Below are positions 23,975-35,600 of a stretch of 64,000 nt of DNA, in pieces. A program made the translations under genes and the position numbers. The stretch's first letter is position 1; every line of letters begins with the position of its first letter. A model generated the notes under the pieces. That model was not told where the DNA came from and did no database searches. It was given only the letters and a program-made list of their open reading frames with translations. Source of the DNA: Sapria himalayana. Its lineage: Eukaryota; Streptophyta; Magnoliopsida; Malpighiales; Rafflesiaceae. The stretch is from assembly GCA_029783825.1 (NCBI GenBank), contig JAREIK010000801.1, positions 3,983,890 to 4,047,889 on the forward strand. The letters run 5' to 3'.

Positions 23975-24344
23975 GTACTAAATTTACTTTTTCTACAATC
24001 TTAAAAATCTTTTCAATAATTTTTCAATGTTGTTGAATTAAGATTTTTTGCATTTCTATTTCTTTCTTTGCATCTTTAGAGTAGTATAACTTGGATCCCA
24101 CATATGTCATGACTTAGAAGTATCACAACTTCATCGCAGTCTTCTTCTTCATTATCATTTTTACTATTTTCTTGAATCTAAAGTTTATCCAATTTGTTAT
24201 CTTTTTCATCTTCTTCAAATCAATAATCTTCTACAAAATCATTAAATCTAAAGACTATGTCCTATATCATGGCTGTGTGTAGAAGCCTATCTATTCTAGC
24301 AATCTTCCTCATCATCATCTGGATTCTACTAGCCTTTGTAGATA

Positions 24345-24727
24345 TATTCAACTTCACTTATTCTTTGCCCACATGAAGTGTGAATTCATTTTTTTTGACA
24401 TTGATCAACACATGTCTAATGGCTAAGAATGACTATCCCAAGACCAATATAGCATATTGGTATACCTTCATATCTAACAAAACAAAATCTATCGGAAAAA
24501 TAAATTTATCAATCTTCTTATACAATTTCAATAACGCCCTTCAGAAATTTGATTGAATAATTAGCTATTTGTACTAAGAGAGTAGTCGAAGTAATCTTGT
24601 ACATGTTCAACCTATATACTATGCACAATGACATCAAATTAATACTTAATCCCAAGTCATATAATATATTTCGAAAAGTATGCTCTCCAATAATATTTGG
24701 AATCATAAAATTTTTTGTATCATTCAA
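24345..24727 (-). pseudogene. Ty3/gypsy retropepsin fragment (core A)
   Basis: The minus-strand reading contains NFMIPNIIGEHTFRNILYDL followed by GLSINLMSLCIVYRL. This is the active-site region of plant gypsy (Athila/Tat-type) aspartic protease, whose usual form is CDLGASINLMPLSV. A frameshift follows, then DKFIFPIDFVLLDMK, LG*SFLAIRHVLINVKKNEF and TLHVGKE, matching the family's KFIFPxDFVxLDM and LGRPFLATGxxLIDVxxGEL. The catalytic DLGA reads DLGL, and there are stops, so it is inactive. No RT follows on the same strand. Confidence 0.85.
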
Positions 24728-25889
24728 TTTTCTTTGGAGTTTACATTAGATAATAACATTATACTTATCGATTATATTCATTATTCCATATTTCTCCAAC
24801 TTCCTTTTTCTACTCAATATATTCTTTATAAATTTTACATGATTCGATATATGAGATAAGACTTCATTAAATACAATATTGATATCCAACTTCTAAATGA
24901 TATTTGAGAAATCTCTTAAATTATTCATTTGACTTCTCAGTTCTCTCTTTTAAAATACTTTGGAAAAGGATGGTTAAGTGGGAGATATTTATCATATGTA
25001 TAGTCTTTCTCTTGCACATCATTCTGATCATTGCTTATGGCAATCTCTATCTCCTTCTTTCTTTCCACTTCTTCAGTTGTTATGGCTAGGGGTGTGAGTT
25101 GGGAATTGAGTTATGTGGATACCACAACTTTGGAAAATGACATGCCATCAAGTTTCATGTCGGTGGGCCATGTTGTGACTTTGGAAAAAATTAGGACTTC
25201 TTCAGCCATAGCTTCCTCCACTATTATAGCTTCTTCCCTTTTAGTTTTCTCTTTTGTTTGTTACCCTTCTAAATCCTTGCCACTTCTAAGTGTGATGGAT
25301 ATGTGCTTATTTGGATTTTATTAGTATTGCTTAGTATTCCATTCATACTCTTTTCTTTCATATATAATGCTAGTTGTCAAAGTTGATTCTCAAAAATTTT
25401 TATTTCTACATTCATGTGTTATATTCTAATTTCAATTTGGTCCATCTAGTTATGCTAAAAATCATTTATTTTTTGTCTCCATGTGCAAGATAAATATAAA
25501 ATATTTAAGTGATAGCTATTATATTGTGTTTTTGGATGATTTTATAGTTTGATGCTCTTTTCATTTGATAACCCATTGAGTTATTTCTAAAATTCTTTTG
25601 AAATCAATCCACATTCTGCTGTATATTCTCACAACTTGCACATGACAAGTTTAAATGTTTTCGCACATTCAGATGATAGTGTTTTGAGGAATTATTGTTT
25701 TGTTAGAATACACATCTTTTGTTCTATAAAATGTTAACTTTCTCTACTTGATATACTAGGTTGAAATTTACTATTTTCTATTGTTGCGTAATAAAAATTT
25801 CTCCCATAATTAATTATTTTTCTTCTCGGGCTCTAAATTTGTTGAAAAATACATCAACCTTAAATTTAAGTATAGTTTGTCTATCTAAC

Positions 25890-26133
25890 TCTAATACTCT
25901 AGCTTACTTGCTTCCAAATACATGAATATTTAGAGTTTTGTGGTTATTCTGTGCTAGCTCTTCAAATAGATAATGTGCTTCCCATGGTGACCGATTCATA
26001 ATAGCACCATGTGAGGCTACATCAATCATACACATCATCAAGTAGTTTACCCCATGTAGATAATTTGAGCTTGAAACCATGTGAGAAGTCACAAAAATAA
26101 ACATATAAATTTTATGACTATTTATCAAAATCC
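25890..26133 (-). pseudogene. Ty3/gypsy gag fragment (core A)
   Basis: The minus strand reads GVNYLMMCMIDVASHGAIMN then RSPWEAHYLFEELAQNNHKT. This resembles the gag tail of plant gypsy elements (YNGLxxxTRxxVDAASGGxL and then EExxxLIEEMAxNNxxW). The N-terminal part is cut exactly where the 103-bp repeat begins at 26,134. The same segment exists in copy B at about 46,150-46,300, which confirms a shared family. Confidence 0.8.
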
Positions 26134-26460
26134 ACAAAAATATTAAAGTCATGAAATTGATCTAATTATGGACTATTTTCATGCTCACACATCATTTAAT
26201 AGTACCAAAAATGCATAAGCATGTTCATTAGTTTACTAATGAAATTGATCTAATTATTAAAGTCATGAAATTGATCTAATTATGGACTATTTTCATGCAT
26301 AAGCATGCTCACACAAAAATATTAAAGTCATGAAATTGATCTAATTATGGACCATCTAGATATTGAAACTTCTCACCTCTCTTAGTAGAGAGGTGGTTTG
26401 AGACAAGAATAACTTAGTCATAAAGGCTTGCATAACTTCTTCCCAAATCTCAATTGACCA
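26134..26460. repeat. 103-bp repeat, right copy, plus scrambled sub-copies
   Basis: The block at 26,134-26,236 is identical to 23,872-23,974. It is followed at once by three more partial copies of AAAGTCATGAAATTGATCTA (near 26,240, 26,258 and 26,325) joined at short overlaps. The series ends with ACCATCTAGATATTGAAACT and GGCTTGCATAACTTCTT, which are also found near 23,800. Confidence 0.9.
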
Positions 26461-27099
26461 TCTAGATAACCACTAAAACTAGCTATGGGCTTTGTCTCAA
26501 ATAAAAAGGAAAGATTCATAAACTTATAGTTTATAAGCTAACTCTGTTCATCTCCGCAATGTCACAACTCCATTAAAGTTATGATGTGATTATTTGGATC
26601 ATATGAACTATTTCACTATATTGATGTTATTATACCATAGTTATCAAACTCGATTTAGATTCGAAGTAATTCACTCGTACAAGTTGCATCTAATTCCTAG
26701 ATTAATAATCCACCAATAATTACCTTGGGTACAATAAGGATTAGGTTGTTGGATAAATTATCTTTCACCATCTTGGTGGTCTTTATTGATGCTAGTTCCC
26801 TTCATATGCTTTCTCTCTCTCTCAGCTCTCTATCTTAAAAGTACATTCATGTTTATTTAAATTCTTAGGTCTAGAGGTATTAACTTAGTACTATAATCTT
26901 TTCTCATATACTAATGATTGCTATAAAATGAACAAAAAAAATAAAGAAAAACAAAACACAAATATACTACAAATACAAAGCAATAATTATATCTAAATAA
27001 CTAGATATAGAAATATTTTTTTACAAGGATAGTTTTGTCAACTCAAATTAATTAATCAAATTAATAATTCATGATAATAGTGCCAAAAACATGTGACTT

Positions 27100-29620
27100 T
27101 GTTATAGTGCCAAAACTTTTCTTTATGACACATTCTAAAAAGCTTGTTAGGTGAGTATCTCTCATCTAGAGGTGTCAACCGGATCGGACCGGCCCGGCCC
27201 GACACGAGGCATGGCACGGTTCGGCCGTGCCTTGGCCGGCCCGGCACGTTTTTAAACCATGCCTGGGCCCGTGCCGTGCCCGGGTTAGGCACGAGTCGTG
27301 CCGTGGCTGGCCTGAGCCGTTTCGTGCCTGGCCCGGCACAGCACGCCGGCACGGGTTCTTTCCGTGCCGGTTTCACGCAGGCACGCGTGGGCGTGACCCG
27401 CCCCCTTCCGAAAATAATACCGCGGGTCGGGTCTGATTGGATCCTGACCCGTGGTCCCGACTCCCGACCCGGCACGGCACGGCCTGCCGTGCCTACGGGC
27501 CGTGTCGGGCCCTGATGTTTTTAAACCATGCCGGGCCGGGCATGGCACGGTACAGGAACCATGCAGTGCCCAGCCCGGCCCGGCAGCATGTTCGTGCCCT
27601 AAAAAAATGGGTCGGGCCGTGCCGACCCATCCCGTTTGACACCTCTACTCTCATCTAATGTAGTTCTAGACATATATGAGTCATACAATTAGAAATATAG
27701 ACTTAACCCGAGATATCAATCACATAGGGATTGTATAGGTAGTTTGATTAACTAATAGTAAACTAACTGCTGCTCATTATTAGCAGTTAAACTTTAATTT
27801 TTAGAAAGGTACTTTGATTCTATGGTTTGCTCACATCCTTATATATGATGATATTTTTTTTAGTATTTGGGCAATATTTTTTTTGTCTGTTAGACAAAGG
27901 ATAGATTAATGTGAATACCTATATGTCCTTTTGGCTTTCAAGGTGACTATCATTCTTAAATTGTCAGTACCAAAGATAATCTCTTCATAATTGTACCCTT
28001 AGTATTTTACCATAGAAATCACATGTTATTTCATTCACATATCATTTATATATCTACTCATTTTAGGTAATTTATCAATTTTCCTTGATGATTACTTTGA
28101 GTGTGCAATTTTATTCTCTAATATATAATGTCACAAATACATTAAATAATGTAATACTAAATAGATTTTCACTTTCAACTATGTAAGCATCAAACCCACG
28201 ATAATTAACATACATTTTCTCTTGAATCTTACATATGAAGTCACACAAGAAGAAATGACTGAAAGGGTTTCACCACCATATGAGTATCCTCCACTTGCAT
28301 AGATTCCATAAAAATCTTGTTACCATCTATCATAGCCAACACATGACTTTCACATTATAGTGAAACTCTTAGGTTAAATGTTCTATTAAAATCACACATC
28401 ATTTGAAGGCCAATTCTTCTAGAATATCTATAATCGGTCATATAAACATGAGTATTGGGGAATAACATGAGTAAGCTTCATGACATACTTATCATTACCT
28501 ACCATGAATAACATGCATAAACCTATGATACAATGAGAATCTTAAATTTTAGTTGTAAATAATACCCATATTCATTAATATCCAAACCATAAAATTACCA
28601 CAAATATAACTTTATAAACTCAAATCATCTTTACATATATATGTAAAACTAATCCTATATCTCAATTTAGCCTAATATTGGGGAAGAATTTGCATGAGAT
28701 ATTATGATGGGCATTCATAGAATTAAAGATTTACAATGAATTCCCAATTAATGATCTAAATATAGAAACCTAATCACAAATAAAAACTACTCATGTTCAC
28801 CTTAGATTTGCTCCTAATTAGGGCTTGAATTATGCCACCTAAAGTGATTGTATTCCCTTCACTCGAAATATAATTCCCCACACCACTTTTTTTGTTAACT
28901 TCTCTAAGTGTAGATTTTATACTTTAGAAATTTATGCATTAATTTAAGCTAGAAGTTGTGGTGTTTGCTTGACTCTAGGACAATATTGTCTCATTGAATC
29001 TTCTTTGGAGAACTAAAGTCATGATGATAATTAATGTCATGACTCGAGTAATTCACCTCTAGAGTATGATGTTATAGTGTTAGTAAGGCTATGACTAAGA
29101 CAAATTCTATCTAGAATACAAAGTTAAGGTATTAGGAATGGTCGTAGTTTGATTTTTCTCTCTGTAGCAAAATGTAACATTGTCAAGAATGATTGTGACT
29201 AAGTCATGGTACTATAAATTAATGTTGTTGTGGAAAATATTATCATAACTCACTACAATTAGTATTTTCATTCTATATTGAATAAGTCATGGCACTACAA
29301 ATTATCATGACTAATTGTATCAGTAGGGTACTTAGCTACCACAACATAAAAATAAAGTTGGGATCATGGATATATTTTAAAGATAGTGCAGTCACAATTC
29401 TAACAAAATATCATTGTCATGAATATTGTGTTGCTGATAAAATGATAGTGTTAACTCAATGGTAGAGTACAAATGAACAAAAATCACTATGATTATTTTT
29501 GTAAAGTTTCTACCAAGAAATAACACTACGACTGCTCAATAAGATAATGAAAAGTACACCTAGGTTGTGATATAGGAAATATCATAACTCTCCATCATTA
29601 CTTAGCCTTTCAAGCCATCC
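27100..29620 (-). mobile_element. gypsy LTR-like unit L1 (interrupted by hAT)
   Basis: This is one of at least seven related ~2.3-kb units. In plus-strand order it has a TCTAGATATCAATCTCATA-GG-ATTG block, a CACATATCAT-CATCAATT-CCTTGATGATTAC block, a TATCTCAATTTAGCC block with CTCCTAATTAGGGCTTGAAT, and then many returns of GTCATGAC/TCATGGCACTA. I read these as LTRs because minus-strand gag and protease (24.3-26.1 kb) lie on the side expected for a 5' LTR of a minus-strand element. Exact ends are not defined. The hAT-type element 27,167-27,647 is nested near its start. Confidence 0.55.
27159..27655. mobile_element. GC-rich hAT-type non-autonomous element with perfect 8-bp TSD
   Basis: The element spans 27,167-27,647 (481 bp) and is flanked by identical CTCTCATC repeats (27,159-27,166 and 27,648-27,655). 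Ends are TAGAGGTGTCAACCGG and CCCGTTTGACACCTCTA. The interior is a degenerate array of GGCACG, CCGTGCC and CGGGCC words with abundant CpG, in extreme contrast to the AT-rich surroundings. Open frames of 60-139 residues on both strands are by-products of this composition, not genes. Terminal repeat sequence and 8-bp duplication place it with hAT-type MITEs. Retained CpG suggests it is among the youngest copies here. Confidence 0.92.
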
Positions 29621-31930
29621 TTTCTATTTCAACTTTGTTATACCACATAATTTTGTTGGTTAGGAAGTGACCAAAAACTCATTGGCAAGAGTATTTCATT
29701 AATATAGATTCATAATCATATTGGTTGTATAAGTAGTAAAGAGTGATTTCATCTAGATATCAATCTCATAAAAATTAGATTAGTAGTTTGATTTTGAATA
29801 GCAAGATAACTCAATTTTAGCAAAATTGATATTCCAATTGCTGAATCAATCCTAGATACTTGGATTTAGTCATTTAGTTTATATGATATATATTCAAATT
29901 AATTTGAGTTATATTATGTTTAGACATAGAATGAAGGTTAGGGTGTTATTCAATGACTCATTTTCTTAATGACATAAAAGTGATTATCACCATTGAGCCC
30001 ATCCTAATAGTGGTGCTCTCATAGTTATCCTCTCAGTACTTCACCATAGAGACAACAAATCATCTTTGCTTAAAAGTCACTCACAATCTCATATCTTTTA
30101 GGCAACTCATCAATTGTCCTTGGCTATTTCTTTATATGCACACTCATATCCTATGGCCCCTAGTATTATAAAGATAGAATTGACATTATTTATAAATATT
30201 TTTATATTTGACTTCATAAATACTATAATCATATAATTGACATATACTTTCTCAAAGTTTCACTAGTAGAAACTATAGTAGTGAGAACAACTCATAAAAG
30301 CTATCACCACCTTATGAGTCACAACATACTCAAACATATCCTAAGAATTACCTATCATCATCATTTTCAGTGATAATGTGACTCTCATACTAAAGTTCAA
30401 ACCCTTTGAAAAATATTTTATATAATATTCATCCCTATCGAGAACTAGTTCTTCTAAGATGTATAATATATTGGCATGTAAAAGTATTCTAACTTTTAAT
30501 TTTATATGTGTCATACTCGCAATGATTAACATACTCATATATTGGGTTTTAATGTATAGTTATCTCATGCTTCATTATCATACGAGATACTACTTATTTC
30601 CTATCATATGTGTGAGTGAGCCTCATTATTTACATATTATTATCCACCATGAAAATCTTGCACAAACCTAGCGACAATTAAAACCCTAGTTCATGTTACA
30701 TTTAATCACACATCCACTAATATCCATAACACAATATAAATCAAAAGATATCTATTAATATAAAACCATTATCACATCACATAAACCAAGTTACACAAAC
30801 CCTAAACCATATGCTATTTTAATAGAAATTCTCAAATCTTCCCTAGAAGGGGGGTGGGTATAAATGACACTGAGATGTTCTCTCGTGTGTATCCTATCTC
30901 CACAATGCTGAAAAATGGTCATGACACAAAATGCTACACAATGAGGATGACATATAGCAAAATAACTTTCTCCAAAATGATCATCCAAAGATGGAGAGTT
31001 GGTAATATGAATAAGCAAATGAAATACAACAAAACTTTACTCACCTCCATGAGTACTTTCCTCATAAAATATTCAAGTGCATGCTATCCAAAGTGATTTA
31101 AAATCCATGCTTTCCATAGTGCTTGAGAATCCAAATAGTTCATTAATTATTCATCTATCAAAATGCACCCAAATATCTCTGACATATCATATTTTTCCTC
31201 ACTTATCCTTCAAATTTGTATAAATTTTTTTTAAAAGTGAAGCATTCTCTCATTCTCAATGAATACAAAATAATATTTTTTTTTGATATTATTACTAAAA
31301 GAAGGAATAAATTCACTAAATCATATCTCTCTAATAAAGCCCTTTTGTACAACATAGAATTCATCCATCTTTACCCAATTTTTGTAACACAAGACACTGA
31401 AGTGCCATGACTTTGGGTGGTATTTATGTGGTGCATGGTTTTAATCACTTTTATTTCTCCTTATGGCTCATTTATATAATATTTTTCTTTGAATATCTTC
31501 TCTTTTCTATTGTTGAATTAACAAACTTTAAAGGATTTAAGGTTTTAGTTATCATGGAATCTGTAAAGGCATAGTGAATTTTGTCTAGGAAGTTTGAGGA
31601 TTATATATTTTTAGTGATGACCTAGTTACTGAAGGATGAAACTCTACTAATTTGTTTTTCTTCTATAAATAAATAGTCACTATATTATGTCATGTAGTTT
31701 CTTCAAAGTTGTGGCATTGGGTCAAAGTTTTAGTATTTCCATATAGCTCCTATGATACTTTTCTTTCTATAATACTAAAGTCATAACACTAAAAAACTAT
31801 CATGATTTCTTCATTAAACTTTTGATAGTATTTCTTTTATTACACCAAAGTCATGGTGAAAGAAAAATGATTGTGGTTGTGAACTAAAGAATTTCAAAAT
31901 CATAGATGGTTTGAATATGTAATTTGTTTG
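29620..31930 (-). mobile_element. gypsy LTR-like unit L2
   Basis: The order of blocks is as in L1: TTCATCTAGATATCAATCTC, then CATCAATTGTCCTTGG, a TGAGTCACAACATAC block, ACACATCCACTAATATCCATAACAC, and ACTATTTTAATAGAAATT. It ends with returns of AAAGTCAT(G/A)(G/A) and CATGAC motifs at 31,390-31,900. It is followed by core D and then L3 in the same orientation, so L2 - core D - L3 is the best candidate for one minus-strand element (29.6-35.6 kb). Confidence 0.55.
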
Positions 31931-31989
31931 TGTGAAAGGTTTAAGTGTGACTATTTACATGCAATATTTATTCTCATAACAAACATACA

Positions 31990-33230
31990 TCATCAAATAA
32001 GTAGCACAATAACAAAAAATACTTTTGGGTTGCCTCCCAAGCAGCATTATATTTAATATCGGTAGCTAGACTTTCAAAATTTCCTTTATTACACCAAACA
32101 CCTCTATTATTTATACTAGCTTTTTAGTATACTACCCTACCTCATTTCGTCTTGTACTTTTGGTATCAGTAGTGAATATTAGATAAAAGATTATCTTGAT
32201 ACCCTCACCCATGATGATGGTCTAGGTGGAACTTCTCTTCTTTATTCTTTTCTAGCCTCAACATTGCAAAATATCTCCATTTTTTTCATCTTTTTGATGA
32301 TACTTCTCCTCTGCTTTCTCCATATCAATCACCAAAACTTCATTATTCACTTCATATTCTTCTTCTTGAACAATTGAGGTTATATCTTCAATTTACTCTT
32401 CTAGATTATCTACCACAACTATCTGTATATTAACCATGAAGATTTCGTCTCTTGCTCCATCTTCTTCTTTTTAAGTGATTGAGATTATATCTTTAATTTC
32501 CTCTTCTAAATTCTCTACCACAAATATCTTCATATTATCCACAAAGTTTTCTTCATTCAATTCATCTTTTTCTTCTTGAATTGTTGAACTTTAAATTTCT
32601 CTACTAAATTCTCATCAACAACAATCTTAATATTAGCCATAGAGATTTTTGATGCATCACTTTTTTTGGACTTAACCAAATCAATAAATTTATATTTCTC
32701 CTCTAGTGTCTCTCCTTCTCTTTCATAGTGGCATTGATACTTCTCAATTCATTCAACTTTTTTTAGGCTTAGCTATGAATGAAAATTTAGATGATGGGTG
32801 AGATTCTTAAAATGTATGCTTCTCTTTGCTTTCACATGCCCAATTTCTAGAACTCTCTTCTTGCTGATAGTGTTGATACTGGCTTCCATAAAATTCATGA
32901 TTAAATTCATTGCATTGAGCATAATAAGTCTCCTTGTACTATTAATTTGGGATGTTCTCGCTCACTTCTGTCTCACACTTCTCAAAATATATTTGAACTA
33001 CTTTATTCTTCTCATATAGATCCTTTATGATTTTCTTTAAGTTTTCATAAAAAATATTAATTAAACATTTTTTTTTGTAGATTAGTGGCTACAAAAAAGA
33101 TACAAACAAAATATCAAATACTACTATCCACTTTCCAAATAAGTTAATAAGACTTAGCATTTAGATTCAGAAAATTTTATCAAACTCAATGCAATATATA
33201 TTAATAAAAATAAATTATCTTTTTACAAGA
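31990..33230 (-). mobile_element. internal remnant of gypsy element (core D)
   Basis: The plus-strand string TTTTGGGTTGCCTCCCAAGC (about 32,023) is, on the minus strand, the GGGAGGCAACCC motif common just before the 3' LTR of plant gypsy elements. Core B has the same motif near 43,730. Upstream on the minus strand (32,200-33,050) there are Glu/Lys-rich readings and a YYAQCNEFNHEFYGSQYQHY patch that looks like the gag-protease spacer. RT and integrase are missing. The element is therefore deleted or a non-autonomous form. Confidence 0.5.
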
Positions 33231-35600
33231 ATAATTATGTCAACTCATGTTAACTAACCAATCTGAATAATCCCTAGTTTTTTGGTGCTAAAAACTTATT
33301 ATAACTTTATTATGCCATCTAATTTTACTGGTTAGATGGTATGCAAAATGCTCATTGGCAAAAATAACTAACCAATATAGATATGTAAGTACATGAGCCA
33401 TACAAGTAATAAAAAGGATTTTCATCTAAATATATAATCTCATAGAAATTATATTGGTAATTTGGTTATTCAATAGTGAGACAATACAATTCTAGTAGAT
33501 TGGATATTTGGATTGTTAAATCAATTTTAGATTCATAGATTTATTCAATAGATTTATGTGATGTATATTCAAATTAGCGCATATTATACAATGTTTGGAC
33601 ACATAATGAAGGTTAGGATGTTGTGTAATAACTTCTTTCCATAATGACATATAAAGTGATTATCATCATTATGCCCATCCTAATGGTGATACTCCCATAA
33701 CCATCCCCTTAGTTTATCACCATCGAGACAAATTTTCTTTTATTTGAGTGTTATTCATAATTCTATACCTTTTATGTAACTCATCAATCATTCTTAATGA
33801 TTACTTCATATGTACACTCTTATTCTCTATGCTCTAATATCATAAAGACCAAGAATTGATATGGTTTATAAGCATTTGAACCTTTGACTTTGTAAGCATC
33901 ATACACATATAATAATTGTATGATTTCTTCAAGTTTCACTGATGGGAACTATGTGAGTGAAAGTAACTCATAAGTTTGTCACCACCTTATGAGTCGCAAC
34001 ATACAAATGCATATAATAAGAATTGTCTAACCCTATCCTCAGTGATGATGTGACTTTCATACTCAAATTTTAAGTTTTAATATATAGGTTTATTTCATTC
34101 ATCATAGTCAAAAGGAGTATCACCTCCTTTCTACTATATGCATGAGTGAGCCTCATGGTTTGCATATCACCATATACTATGACAATCTTGCACAAACCTA
34201 CTAATAGTTGAAATCCCAGTTCAATGTTCTATTTAATTACACATCCATTAATATACATAACACAACATAAATTAAAACACATCCATTAATGTAAAATCAT
34301 TGTCGCATCACAAAAATTAAGATATACAAATCTTAGACCACATACTATTTTAATAGAAATTATTGAATCTACATTTATAGTGTGTGTGTGTAGGGGGTGG
34401 GGGAATCAACTCCAAGGATTAACATTGAGTTTTGCATCCCTTGCTTGCTTGTGGAGATCCTAGGGATTTTGTAAGTCTAGTTGCATCAAGGCTTTGCTTA
34501 TTGCATGGAGAAAGAAGAAGAAATGGAGAAATATAGAATTGCTCTTTCTTCCTCTTTTATATTCAAGAAATTATATATTACTTTAAGTAGGAAGTCATGG
34601 CTTTCAGAAGAAAGCCACAACATTTACCTTCATCTTTTAAGCTTGAGGTAGCAACTCAAGAAAATAGCCATGACCCTAGAATATATCCTAATCATTCTAT
34701 AAAACATAGTCATGACACTAATCAATGACTATGACTTGGGCATAATATCTTTGTAACACAAAGTTACGACATTATGAAGTGGCTACTGCTTCATGCATTT
34801 GTCTTTTTTTACTTCGTGAAGTGCCATGATGCTAAGAAAGGTCATGGTATTGTGAATGACATCTCATATCCTAATATAGTCATAACACTAGGTAATGCCC
34901 CCAACATATACATTGGTCTCTCTTTATCATTATATGGTCATGACACTGAGAATGCCTCTCATGAGTATCCTATGGCCATGACACTAGAAAATGACCATGA
35001 CATAAAAATTGGCCCTTCATATGTCTCAAGTGTCCATGGCACTATGAGTGGCCATGACACTTGTCTCCACTTCTTTTATGTATTATATCACCATGGAATT
35101 GCAAAGATATCATGGTACTAGAAATTTCTATGAACATAAAAGTCATGTCTTTTCCTTTCTTTGAGAACAAGAGTTGTGCACTTGGGTGACCATACTCAAG
35201 TAATGTCCATCATAACAATTCGTGTCTTAAAATTCATGGTGCTAAATAATTTCTATAATTTTAGTATGAATAGTTTTGGCTATGAAATTTTTTATAGCTT
35301 AAAATTTATGATATTGTAAAAAAGTCACCACTCTAACTTGAGATTATTGTGACATATTAAAGATAAAGTTGCAGTAATATGACATGACAATGACTTTTAA
35401 TACTAGCATGGTGCTTGATTGCTATGATATAAAATTAATATCGTAACTATTTAAATTTTATAAGATAAGTATAGTTATGACTCCATAATAATATTGTAAT
35501 CATAAATAATGTGTTGTAGAGCGAAAGGATTATGCTAATGAGTCAAAAGGGTAATGACATACAAATATTACCATGACTAATTAGATAAAGTTCTGGCCAA
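33230..35600 (-). mobile_element. gypsy LTR-like unit L3
   Basis: It carries the same blocks and orientation as L2 (TTCATCTAAATATATAATCT, CATCAATCATTCTTAATGAT, ACATCCATTAATATACATAA). It then has about 900 bp of CATGACACTA, GTCATGAC and GCCATGAC returns (34,650-35,560). A (GT)n run lies at about 34,380. It would be the 5' LTR of the minus-strand element with core D. Confidence 0.55.
34650..35560. repeat. GTCATGAC-type degenerate minisatellite in L3
   Basis: The eight-base palindrome GTCATGAC and variants (GGCCATGACAC, GTCATAACACTA, CATGACATAA) recur about every 30-60 bp, joined by CTAGAAA/GAAT linkers. Equivalent zones exist in L1 (about 29,010-29,600), L4 (about 42,640-43,310), L5, L6 and L7. 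The repeat is therefore a property of the LTR family rather than of this locus. Confidence 0.65.

Noticed and set aside
23872..26236. The 103-bp repeat as a pair of LTRs bounding the gypsy core A
   Set aside because: It has no TG...CA ends, is far too short for this family, cuts through gag, and is accompanied by scrambled partial copies. A repair-type duplication fits better.
27056..27658. Long overlapping open frames (up to 139 residues) on both strands, rich in Arg, Pro, Gly and Ala
   Set aside because: They coincide with the CpG-rich hAT-type element. Its low stop-codon density opens frames on both strands. No domain or codon-use signal supports a gene.
30790..30810. AAACCCTAAACC as an interstitial telomere repeat
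   Set aside because: It is less than two units long and lies within the ordinary gypsy LTR sequence. It does not form an array.
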